DNA from: Cristatella mucedo
Taxonomy: Eukaryota > Bryozoa > Phylactolaemata > Cristatellidae
Direction: 5' to 3'
Length of the DNA stretch: 36,500 bases
Assembly: GCA_009760855.2 (NCBI GenBank)
Contig: WPIO01000013.1
Coordinates: 788,501-825,000 of the forward strand
The stretch's first letter is position 1. Every line of letters starts with the position of its first letter. Below the pieces are notes generated by a model. That model saw nothing but the letters and a program-made list of their open reading frames with translations. It did no database searches and was not told where the DNA came from. A program made the position numbers and the translations under genes. Shown piece by piece: positions 1 through 12,804 of the stretch.

Positions 1-1274
1 TTGGACGCGGTCAGTGGTACGGTACACTCGCTCGAAAGTTCATAGGTTTCAATCTTATTGATTTCCTTCCCGTTGGAGATTCTTAACGGCTGAGATTTTG
101 TGCCGCTAAATACATGCATCTATTATAATATCTTTTCCAATTTAAGGTCTCTTGATTTTTTGAAGGCGTAAGCTTACGTGAACGATAATTTCGGAATGTT
201 TTTATTTACGGTAATAGTTTGGCAATAGCGTACCGGAAAAATTGTAATCAATATAAGTACTTACTAAAAACTCCGCTCTGTACTTCTTGGTAGTTAGCAT
301 CCAGTTGCCGATAAAGAGCTTATAAAAAAGGCAAAAAGTAAGTGTTAACAATAGGGCTTTGATCCACGGTGGACATCTTAGGTAACCCGGTGCAGCTTAA
401 GCTCCACTGCTAAATGTATCTATAATTCTGAAGCGAGAGCTGTAGTCTTATTGCAGTAGAAGTCTGCCGCTTTTTCACTACTTAGAAAGCAAATATGCAG
501 GTCGCATTAAGAAGTGCTCAAACTTTGACAACAGTACGCAAAAACTGACGACACACTACGGCGCATATTATTCATCGTTCTTGGAGTATGTGAAAGTTTT
601 TGGAATAAAATTTGCGGAATTTGCCGATTTTTGGAATTGTATAGACAAGCCAGGTCTGACAGATAATCACCCCTTAATATGGAAATAGATAATTATCCTA
701 CGCTTGCGGTGCTAATTTTACTACACGCAAAGTGCTCGAATAATTTTAAAATCTGTCTAATTTTCGCAGTTTCACTGTTAGGGTACTCCGAGAGGTAAAA
801 AAAAAGCGTGCTATTTTATCAATTTCTAGCTGCATCATTACAGTTTGAGTATCATTCGTGGTTGGCTAATATGCGGTAACAGCTTATAAAATTGAGTCTG
901 AATTTTCAGTTCAGGGTTGATCACCCTAATTTGCAACTGCCAAGACTGATAAATTAAAAGCCTGAGATTCTGCTCTTAATGCTGATTTTAAAAGTCTAAA
1001 TGATATTATGAACCACTGTTCTCTTGAAGAGCTGATTACCTCATTGGTTTAGGAAGTAACTTCGATGTGTTAAAAATTAGCTTCATTTAGTACATCTGGT
1101 TTGATCTGCTTTGATCGTCTAGTGCGGTAATGTCGCTGTTTCCGGCTAAGATTAATTTTCGTGCGCCAGTGAAATGCTTATCGTTGAAAGCCGATTGAGA
1201 AAATTTCCATTGCTATTCATTACCCAGGATTACCATCTTATAATAGCGATACCTAGCAAGCTTTAACAATTTGC
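1..1274. other. No recognisable gene
   Basis: AT-rich, stop-dense on both strands. I see no repeat family or splice-bounded open segment. Confidence 0.6.
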
Positions 1275-1425
1275 ATCCATTCCTAAGAGAACTGAATCTA
1301 CGTTCATGTGCTTCACTTATGCCGGGTGGCTTGAGCCCACGACCTCGGTCGTTAAACTCGAGCACCTAGACTTGATGTGTCTATTGGCGAGCGCTCTATT
1401 ACTTTAGCCAAAGCTGGGCGGTAAA
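1275..1425 (-). mobile_element. tRNA-derived SINE, group 1
   Basis: On the minus strand a B-box-like GGTCGTGGGCTCAAGCC follows an upstream tRNA-like part, then a tail (GATTCAGTTCTCTTAGG) matching the 3' end of the local LINE. It is the same family as the copy at 6270-6420. Confidence 0.6.
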
Positions 1426-1997
1426 ATAGAAGATTCTAGATCTCCAATAGCTGCCAAGGCAAAGTTACATTAGCTGTACGTATTGGCAAATTGTTTTGTT
1501 TATTTCTTAATTACAAGGTGAGCTTTCCTTACCCCAAATACTTAAAATAAATAGAAAATAGCTATTCTATAGCTAAGAGGTCGCTTCCGAGTTTAGCACA
1601 ATGATATTTTGAAATTCGCCAGTTTAGCTGCTTTGTACGGAGAGCACACTGTGCTGCTACCAGATGAGAAAGAATTAGGCTGACATAACAGTTTAACGTA
1701 GGATTCATAAAATTGCAACACCGTTTGGGTCATTAAAAGAACTTTTTACCACATTTTAACGAAGATGAAGAAAACTACCAGTAGCCACAATTGATTGGCA
1801 TGGCAGCAGCTAGAGGTGGCTTGCATCCAGAAATGCATTTTGCTAGGTGCGTGGACAATTTATCAAGACAAGATCAAAATATTGCAATCCGTGAAAGCGT
1901 CCGTTAGGATATGGAAAGCCTACAAAGCATGCCTTGGCATGCCTGTCGAAAAAAAGGACAGCTCTGGGCGCCTCATTTCACATCTGCAAACACGGCT

Positions 1998-1998
<1 letters not shown>

Positions 1999-2030
<32 letters not shown>

Positions 2031-2067
2031 GAGAAAGAGAGAGAGAGAGAGAGAAAGAGAAAGAAAG
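1999..2067. repeat. (GA)n microsatellite with GAAA variants
   Basis: Alternating purines with a few AAAG interruptions. Short ORFs of Arg-Glu or Ser-Leu across it are artefacts. Confidence 0.95.
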
Positions 2068-2069
2068 AC

Positions 2070-3745
2070 CTTTTTAACGTAAGCTATTGGTGTCAGCTTA
2101 ATGTTTCTCAACGAAGTCGGGTAATGTATTGAATATCCTTTTTAATACCTATAATTCTGGTTTGCATACATGCTGGTACTGGGCAGAAAAGATAATCTTC
2201 AATCTTACTATCATACTAAATATGAGATCTAAACCTGAGTTTCTGACCGCTTGCCTAAAGGAGTAAAACTAGTCTGATGAATTGTTTTAAGTAACGGATT
2301 ATTGAAAGCTTCAACTTCTTCCAACTCAGCCCAACTTTTTTCTTGCTAGATTGGATGTTCTTGTTCAACAATTTTGTCACTCTGTTTAAATATGTATGAA
2401 TAAACTTCAACCCAGGTGAATTACTCATAATAATTCATGGACGGTATAGACAAACATAGACACTCTGACATAGAAAGTTCATCAAGGAGCCTCAAAGCCT
2501 CTCTGCTTTATAAATAAAACAAGAATGCAACACCAGCACAGTAGCTTTTGAAATCGTCTAAAAGAAATAGTTACTTTAATCATAAAAAGCAAATAACCAC
2601 TGACGTTAAGATTATTTTTTAGATTTACGTTGGTTGCTCACAAAATGGTTGTATCGCTACGGTCTTAATAAGCAAAACTCACGCGCGCGCGAGCGAGCTT
2701 GTATTCGGCTCTGTCTGCTGATCGCTGTGAAACTCACTTGGTAAGTCAGGGAATACAGTACCCATTGTAGTCTAGACAAATGATCACCGTTTTGCAGATT
2801 GAGTATCGCTATGCTACAATAAACAATGCTTCACGCAGCTTTCAGGACTCTCCATTGAGATCTACATGCAAATAGATCATTTGTAGGTGGGTAAGTATAT
2901 ATTGTGCTTATACTCGACTAAAAAGCCGGGTTTTTAGTTAAAAATTTTGCTCTAATACGTTAAAAGAATTAAATAAATGCATGGTTTATGAGTCTACCTG
3001 GTAGTTTAAACGGAACAAAGCCAATCATATTTCTTATATACTTGATAAATACTTAACTGACAGCTCGATAGTAAAGAATATTGCTATTGTAATTCACAAT
3101 TTTAGATTATTTAAATCCAACACTTCATATTTTTTATTTTTGTGCTGCGATTTGATACTTTTCTCCTTGTTTTATACATAGATGACTCTATTATGAAAAA
3201 ATTGAACGACTTTACTGTTCAAAAAAACTAACGGCTTATACATTTTAGTCTTCCGAGCTGCAAACATTTTGTCAATTGTTAGCAATTACACGGAAATGCA
3301 AAAAAAAAACTATTTTCCCGTGCACAAAACACAGCATCTCTGATCTGCCCTTTATACAGAGACCGCCAACATATTTATCCGGGAATAGACGCTAAATTAG
3401 CCAGGACATAATCATCTTCTCTATATAAGAGAGCTCTATTGTTTTACGGATACGTTAATTCTTTTCTCGCAAGCTAATGCATTTTTTCATGAACTTAAGA
3501 ATCATTCACTGAACAAAGCGTGCATAACGGTGCTACTGCGCGGCACAATACTGGTGAAAGTGGTGCATAGTCGCACGGTTAACGAATCGTGATAGCAACT
3601 CCGATCAATGCAGATGCACTTCTTCTACGAGATCATAACAGCGACTCGTATTTGCCATATCCTCCGAGTCGTTTGCGTGCCTCCGCACTTTCAGTTGCTA
3701 GGAGTTAGCTCCCAAATATTTTCCTGTTTAAGGTAATTAACTGAC
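2070..3745. other. No recognisable gene
   Basis: AT-rich intergenic-type DNA without long open frames. It becomes more GC-rich near 3500 as the Ig-like relic is approached. Confidence 0.55.
2681..2700. repeat. Short alternating CG run
   Basis: CGCGCGCGCGAGCGAGC in AT-rich surroundings. Confidence 0.6.
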
Positions 3746-3998
3746 CAAGCTGTGAAAAAGGCAACGCTAATGCGCGGTGCCTGCGGTCCGTTATTTTAAT
3801 TGCTACTGCAGCACTCATTTCTGAAACCGCAGTTGAGAGTAAAGTAAACACTCGAGCAGTCTTTCTAGTCACGGCTTCAGCAAACGTGGTACCTTTTTCT
3901 GGAGAAAAAGCCACGAATTCTCGCGCCTCGCTGCCCAGCGGCCTCGTGGAGCCACATTTTACGTTCGCCGGGCAAAGATGGATTTTCGATGGAGGGGG
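3746..3998 (-). pseudogene. Possible decayed Ig-like exon
   Basis: The minus strand is open for about 84 codons between an acceptor-like GACAATTTAG and a weak donor (CTTG|GTCAGT). The segment TTFAEAVTRKTARVFTLL resembles DFAERPQPTRRTVVVPL of Ig exon 2 by eye, and IHLC could be a B-strand cysteine. The second cysteine and the tryptophan are missing. The left border is phase 0, unlike the real Ig exons. Confidence 0.2.
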
Positions 3999-4226
3999 CT
4001 AAATTGTCAGTAAATATTATTCAAATGAGTCACCACTTTAGTAATTCCTAAAACGTCACCGTCCTGTTGAGTTGAAAATGCATCATTTCATGAATCCCCA
4101 GCGAACATAAGCTCTCAGGTGGCACTTCAAGTCGTACAAAATTGATAGAAATCACGTCGCTGACATAAAGAGAATCCCCTTAAATCCATGCATTACGAGG
4201 GGCCTCTACATTCGCCCCTTTTCACT

Positions 4227-6265
<2,039 letters not shown>

Positions 6266-6269
6266 TAAT

Positions 6270-6420
6270 TTTATAATTCATTCATTTGTATAGCGCCCCA
6301 AGAGAACTAAATCTCTATTCAGGCGCTTCATATATGCCTCAGGGCTCGAGCCCACGACCTCAGCCAGACCTTAGTCGGGGCGAGCACCTTAACCGCTGGA
6401 CCAACCCAGCTAGACAGATC
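6270..6420 (-). mobile_element. tRNA-derived SINE, group 1, best copy
   Basis: The minus strand shows an A-box-like TGGTCCAGCGGTTAAGGTG, a B-box-like GGTCGTGGGCTCGAGCCC, then a tail with GCGCCTGAATAGAGA and TCTCTTGGGGCGC that can pair into a hairpin. That tail is nearly the 3' end of the (ATT)n LINE of this window. Confidence 0.72.
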
Positions 6421-7309
6421 TCTGACGTTTCAATGTTGTAAGTTACTGCTCAACTTGAATTTAAATTTCTATTCATCTGCTGCATTTGGGGTGGACGTTT
6501 TCAACAGTAACTTTTTTAAATTGTTTGCAGAACATTTCAAATGTTAGCAGGGGATCCCTTGTTGTCTTACTCTGAAGGTCTGTGGCACGTCGCAAGAGAA
6601 TCACCATTGGTTATCTAAAAACCAATTAACTGAGGCAAGCCTATTAAGGCTATTTGCATTCAAGACCCACAGTAGTTTTTCTCACCACAAGGGAAATTAA
6701 GCATCCGAAAATGTGCCTTTCATTTAGGCTATTTAACAGCACTTAAGAGCTAAAATTGCATTAAGCTATAGTCGCGAATTAAGTCAGAGAATAATAAATA
6801 TTACAAATAATCTATTTCTCTCCAAGGTTGTCACGTGCTGTGTACGCCTTGTGTGTCACGTGCCCTTTCTGTATCTGTGTCGGTGTTGAGTTCCTGTTTT
6901 TAGTCTTCAGTCGAATGTCGATATTTGCGCATTTTCTGTTTTTCTAGCCTTCTTTTATAAAAAGTTATTTTCAAACCGACAATGTTCACTTGGCTTAATA
7001 AACAAATTTTCTTGAGTATGAAACATACTTTTATAAAGTATGCTCAAATTGAAAACTGTTGAAGGTTGGCTAATTCTGCAGCCTCGCGTATCCTGCGTCA
7101 GCAAAGCCTCCTCGGCGGAGGTGGCAGCGGCAGAAGACTCCAGATTGCAATAGCAAAAAAACATTACCTGCGGCAAGACTTAGTCTGGTGAATTTGTTCG
7201 CAAATAAAGAGCGTTTTGCTCCTGGGCTAGGACACAAGGCACTAAAGTTAATGGTGTGCGCATTGAACACCACCATTTTTATGATTGCAGAAGATCCTTA
7301 GCGACTTTA
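6421..7309. other. No recognisable gene
   Basis: AT-rich DNA with only short frames. A plus-strand acceptor-like TTTTTATGATTGCAG at 7274-7290 precedes the LINE fragment. Confidence 0.5.
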
Positions 7310-7503
7310 CTTTTCTCCACTCGCACCAGATCACAAGAATATATCATTTCAGCAATCTACTTCAAGACCTAGGGTGTGAAGAGGAGGACATTAAGCGTAG
7401 GCTTGGACCTGGGGGGCTTTACAGGGACATTTTAAATTGCTCACATCAGAGAAGCAGAAAAGCAAGGAAGGTCATTCTATCAACAATAGTTATCAAGCTC
7501 TAA
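7310..7503 (+). mobile_element. Fragment of a different LINE reverse transcriptase
   Basis: The translation contains CEEEDIKRRLG preceded by a decayed YLGS-like strand and followed by KARKVILSTIVI. This matches the C-terminal RT pattern (YLGS...DIKRRI...K...) of non-LTR elements unlike the L2/CR1 copies elsewhere in the window. Confidence 0.4.
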
Positions 7504-8009
7504 TTGTATCCCTTACTTGATAGACGTTTTTTTATTGACTTTCTAAAACAAAGCCGGCACGGAAATCCGGCTTATCTCTCCATTGGACCAGACGCCCTCA
7601 GGCAAACGACCTCGGTCAAGGTCATCTGATGTGTCCACGTTCGGCAGCCCAAGCCCAGGTTTAAACGTCCGCTACTCGCTCTATACGCCTAATTTTTTAT
7701 CCTTCATTAGTGTGATGTATTAAACGCTTTGGATCTTTTTCCTCATGATCCTATGCTTATTTAGCTAGCTAAAGTGTTTCCCAAAGCCCGGCTATTAGTG
7801 AAGCCACCCTGATCTCTTTATATGCTTTGTATACTTGTGGTATGAAACCGTTGTAAAGTACCAAAACTGATCGTGAAGTTCTACCAGTCTTTTGTTCCTC
7901 GCTCAATTTGAAGCCATTGGATGCTTTGTGGAAGCTGTCATTTAAGTCTCTTTCAATGAGTTCCACCAATAGCAGGCTGCTATTTTTGGCAATGCTATGT
8001 CACATCCAG
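7504..8009. other. No recognisable gene
   Basis: A SINE-like GACCTCGGTCAAGGTCATC occurs near 7605, too short to assign. Confidence 0.5.
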
Positions 8010-8500
8010 GTATTCTAATGTAATGTATCTCCGTCTGTAACTCCGCAAAGTCATTAAGACTATGTGGGTGTTACGCAGGAGAGTTTTGTATAGCGCACTC
8101 ACAGCCTAAACGGCTTTCGCTACGCATTCGGTAGCCAACAGACTTCGTCTCACGCAACAAAGAGAAAGTGGAAAGCATAGCAGATTCAGGAGAGCAGTTG
8201 AGGTAGTGAGTAGCATGAAAGTAGCAGCTCAGGACCGCTGAAAAGGATGAGCCATAGTCGGCAGTAGGAGAGTAGTTGTCGTTGCGTAAGAATTGTGGAA
8301 GCGAGTTCCACAGTCTAGGACATGCAGAGCTAAAGCTTCTGTCGCCAACGGTCTTTAAGCGGAGGAATGGAATAGCTAATTTATTGTCCACGCAGGACCT
8401 CAGGGCACGAAGAGGCTGAAACTGATGCAGCAGTTCAGCTAGGTAGGAAAGAGCCAAGCCGTGGTGGGCCTTGTGGGTCAGTCCCTTTCCTAAAGCCCTA
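8010..8500 (-). mobile_element. L2/CR1-like LINE 3' end, family 2 (5'-truncated)
   Basis: The minus-strand translation has THKAHHGLALSYLAELLHQF, then a basic strand, PRLWNSLPQFLRND and HYLNCSPES, the C-terminal region after the reverse transcriptase. The frame is open from 8622 but the homology starts near 8500, where the element is cut off. The 3' end is near 8010 with ATTACAT-like sequence. It forms an inverted pair with the copy at 9090-10115. Confidence 0.82.
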
Positions 8501-9089
8501 GCTAGCAGTGTGGGCATTAAGTTATGCAGGACTGCTAAGCACAAGTCTGCTAAAGATGAAGTATGATCGGGACTGATAATCGATTTGAAGAGAAGAGCAT
8601 GGAACAGGCCGTACCAATCCATTAATTTAAAGCGAATGCCAACTCTTACAGGAGCCCGCTTAAATCCTACTCAATGGCGTACCGATTTAGGTAGGGGGCA
8701 TTTGTCACCGGGCGCTGGATCAGGGGGCGCCAGAATGGGCGCCTAATACTGGGGTGGTGCCATGTGTGTAGTTTTTCCCCTGGTGCACAATATCCTGGGA
8801 ACATCACTAATCTTCCACATATCCAAAACTGCTTTGAAGCCCGATTGCCTTCTCGTATAGTGCTCGGTATCAGGTCAGCACCATAAATGGCGATCCACGT
8901 GGCAACCTGGCCGATCCAATTTTGCTTCTTTATAAGAAAGATGAACAAGATCAGATACTCAATCTCCTAGGTACCAGCCCCACAAGATATCGACTCTACA
9001 ATTCATTGACGTCTACTTGCTGTCCCTCGTCGTCCGCCGCCGCCGCAGCCTGCTGCAGCCTGCTGGCCTCATCTAAGACTCCATAACCA
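8500..9089. other. Spacer between inverted LINE copies
   Basis: Moderately GC-rich, with a minus-strand frame of 93 codons (8948-8667) that I do not recognise. It may be older element sequence. Confidence 0.4.
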
Positions 9090-10115
9090 TCAGAACCTGC
9101 TGCAGCAACTGACAAACTGAGTGCTTGCCTTGCAGACATTCAATCGTGGATGTGGATAAATTTCCTTAAACTAAATGACGATAAAGCTGAACTGGTGCTC
9201 ATAGAACGCTCTAAGCGTGCGGCTGATCTAGAAGGCTGTGCTCTTCTAATAGGTGATGCTGTTGTGCGACCATCACATCTACTCGGAATGTAGGCGTCGC
9301 CTTCGACAGCTGCCTAATTTTAAAAGCGTCCTTAAGGAGACTGCTTCCACAGCTAGCTATCACGTCCGATCCCTATCAAAGATTAGAAACTGTCTTTCAC
9401 TGTGGCTTTCAAAACATTTAACTAGCTTTTTAGTTCGTTTTGGGGTAATTATTTTAATTCCTATTTGGCTGGGCTACCAAAACGCCACTACGCCACTGCA
9501 GCTGGCTATTAATATGGCTGCATTACTAGTTTACAAATTCTCGAGATGTTTGAGCACGTATCTCCTTTGCCAAAAGAGCTAGGATGGATGCCGGTTGATC
9601 AACGGATACAGAGAAAAGTTCTCACCCTGACCCACAAGGCCCGCCACGGCTTGGCTCTTTCGTACCTAGCTGAACTGCTGAATCAGTTTCAGCCTTTTTG
9701 CGCCCTCGGGTCCTGTATGGACAAAACATTATCTGTTCCATTGCTCCGCTTAAAGACCTTTGGCGACAAAAGACTTTGCTCTGCATGTCCTAGACTGTGG
9801 AACTCGCTTCCACAATTCTTACGCAACGACATCTACTCTCCAACTGCCGACTATGGCACATCTTTTTCAGCGGTCCTGAACTGCTACTTCTATGCTACTC
9901 ACTACCTCAACTGCTCTCCTAACTCTGCTACGCTCCACACTTTCTCTTTTTTGCGTGAGATGAAGTCTGTCCTCTACCGAATACGTACCGAAAGCCGCTT
10001 AGTGGCTCTGAGTGCTCTATACAAAATTATTCTGCATAACACCCATAAAGACTGTTTGGCTTTGCGAAGTTACAGACTGAGATACATTACATTTCATTAC
10101 ATCATTACAATCATT
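9090..10115 (+). mobile_element. L2/CR1-like LINE, family 2, broken copy
   Basis: The first part encodes the RT thumb region (ADIQSWMWINFLKLNDDKAE). After stops and a lost segment at about 9300-9560, the C-terminal region resumes (DQRIQRKVLTLTHKARHGLA, PRLWNSLPQFLRND, HYLNCSPNSA). The tail has repeated ATTACAT-like units to about 10115. It has frameshifts and stops, so it is inactive. Confidence 0.82.
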
Positions 10116-10789
10116 TTTCCCTGGTTCAATGCACTTATAGAAACAAATCTCAATGCAATCTGGCATCTGCGGCAGACACTTGTAAATTTAATGCCTGACT
10201 TGTATCATTCGAACATCGAAGTTGACCAGTTTTCTAAAGATAAACAAAAAATTAAAACCAAGCTCGTACCAACCTGGCACCGCATGCGTATGCCTGGACT
10301 AGGGATGTTTGCCCAGGAATCGGCAACGCTCAAGTGCTACCATAATCGAGCGCTCGTAATTTACTTTTCCTCTTTCATGGTTGCTTGACGCTTATAATTT
10401 TTATTCAACCGAACCTGATTATCTCCTGATTATAGCTAATCCTCCTATGTCCGTACACTGTTACAAAAAGCTACCCGCACGTATGACTAGGCATCATACT
10501 AACTACCAATTTCTGCTCAGACTGAAAGACTGCCATTGTAGTTATCTGTGCGCGTGAAACAATCATTAAGCATCTCTAGCTGATGACAAATATGGCAGCA
10601 AAGTGACTGTAAAAAATTAAAGAATTTTAGTCATTTGTCTGCTCTTTTGCTGAAGGAGCGATGATTGCACCCACTTTATCAGCATTTACAGAGCTGATTT
10701 CTTTGCCTGACTCAAACAATCAGACCACGATTTCGCTCCCTCTAAGCCAACTGAACTGACGCACCGGTTTCAGTCTACTCGTGCACAAA

Positions 10790-10910
10790 AGTCCTGCGTG
10801 CACCACAAGGTGGCTGTTCCAATCTTTCCCTCAAAGACCACTTGCAACTCAAGCTTTTGGTCAGCGATTCCTACACGCTGGAATCTATTCAACCTCTGTG
10901 TTTTTGCTGT
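10790..10910 (+). mobile_element. Possible LINE C-terminal relic
   Basis: KVAVPIFPSKTTCNSSFWSA followed by IPTRWNLF resembles the strand before the WNSLP box of L2/CR1 elements. Very degraded. Confidence 0.25.
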
Positions 10911-11924
10911 CAACTCGGGCGCACTCAACCAATATACGTCTAGGCCTGTGACTAACTACCTACTGAAAGTACTGCATTCTCTTCTTGACGACCCTCAAGT
11001 AGTACTAGTCATAGTCCATAGTCAATCGTCCATAGTCTCAAACTCGTAGTCCCACACAGCACGTAAGTTAGAATTTTCCGTTACGTGCTCACCGAGGTTG
11101 AGCTCATGCATGCCATGACACACCATCTTGTATGGCTGCCGTTCCGGAACTTGTAGTCCTATAGTTTAATGCTAAATTAATTTTATTCGAGCAAAGTTTG
11201 TCGTTCTTATCAAAGTATATAGATCATAACTTTGAATAATTATTGAAAATAAGGGGCCTTAAGTTGTTAAATTTCGCTACAGTTCACAGTGAACAGCAAA
11301 AGAAGATTCTTGTCAATGATCGTATATCGTATTTTCAAACCATTTTAAATAGCATGTCAAGTTATAAATTGATTTTAACAAACTTAAAAGTGTGTCTTTA
11401 CTAACAAAACTATTCATTTTACGAGCCCTTAACAACCGATAGTGTCATTTCTATGTCTATTTTAGAAATACTGACTTGATACAGTTGCGATATTTATTAA
11501 ATTGCTGATTCTGTATGACAAACAGTGTCTGCTCACCTTATCGATGCTTTCCATTGAAAATTCAATCTATTCCTGGCAATAAATGGATATTGCATACTTA
11601 CTTGGATATTTCAGTGGATTTTAAATGAAGCACGAATACGGTATCGCAGTTCAGGAATGATTATCAATTTATCCTGAAACGCCGTGCTTCGCGATCCATG
11701 CATGAAAAAGACGCTTCGCGTTTACTTCTGTTCTGCACAATGGTATAATCGTATTGCCTTAATTTTGCTGAGAATGACCAGGAACATAGCCAAGGCTAAA
11801 TGAAGGATATTTTACTTCGTCCTGAAATTAATGGCCATTCGAAAAATACGACTTAATTTATACCAAACAGTCTGAACTTCAGTCTGAATTCAAGCATTAT
11901 TAAAAGCTAATTCTTCAGTTGTAT
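10911..11924. other. No recognisable gene
   Basis: AT-rich and stop-dense. Confidence 0.55.
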
Positions 11925-12065
11925 TTATATAGCCTTAGAAGAGCCTTATTGGCTATCGCCGCCGACGGCTTTACGCAATACAACAGTTCTGCCTGCCGCA
12001 TTATTCGAATCCACGACCCGAATCTTAAGGAGCGAGGCCTTACTCCTGGCCTAACACCCAGGGGC
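11925..12065 (-). mobile_element. tRNA-derived SINE, group 2
   Basis: On the minus strand GGTCGTGGATTCGAAT is a B-box-like site, followed by the tail AAGGCTATATAAA. The tail layout matches the copies at 26148 and 32031. Confidence 0.55.
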
Positions 12066-12524
12066 AAGGAGATACTAGTTGTGGCGGCATGAATCCTCGA
12101 GACATAGTTGAGCTTTGAGTGTATCAATTTCTCTATGGAGATATTCAAAAATCGTTTGAGTTTAAAAGTAATTGCTACCCATAACTATGTGAGACTTCTA
12201 AAATATAATAACTTAATAAATTTTAAGAAATTATTTTTAAATGAAAATTTAATGTTTAAATTTTTGAAGATAATGTTATCAAGTTATTGCTATTAGCTCC
12301 TACAATTTAAAAGCTCTATCTGATCAAATAAAACTGACTAAAACATCACTATTTTCCCCAAGAACCTATTCGAAGACTAGTTAATACGGCGTCGTTTTTT
12401 ATACAGCAATTTAAGGTTCTTCATGAGCTCAGTGCTCATTGCAGGCTGCTCAACATGATCGCCACCATATGTTTATATTTAAGTTAAATAAACACTGTTT
12501 AGTTCTTTTTTCCCTAAAGAGTTT

Positions 12525-12695
12525 CTATCTAATACCTAAATACTAAACCCCAAACTTTGAGACCTAAACTCTAAGCTATAAAACTCAAATCAAACAAAAA
12601 TACAAAATTCAACCAGCAAGCAATAAGCCGTAAACCGCAAAAACAACCATTAAATATTAAACCAAAAATCCAAAACCCTAATCTAAAACGACAAC
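12525..12695. repeat. G-poor, AAACC(C)TAA-like degenerate tract
   Basis: About 170 bp with very few G and recurring pieces such as ACTAAACCCC, GACCTAAACTC and AAAACCCTAATCTAAAAC. It has the look of worn telomere-like or A/C-rich satellite DNA. Confidence 0.45.
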
Positions 12696-12804
12696 TAAGA
12701 ACGTGTTTATTTTAAGATAGATATAAACGTACGCGTGCAACCAAGTTGAACAGCCTGCTATTAGCACTGTGCCTATAGCATATCTGACATTGCGACGTGA
12801 ACAA

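Noticed and set aside
8071-8622. Host gene encoding the 183-codon minus-strand frame
   Set aside because: The sequence matches the C-terminal part of the LINE copy at 9546-10388; the extra upstream codons are non-homologous flank.
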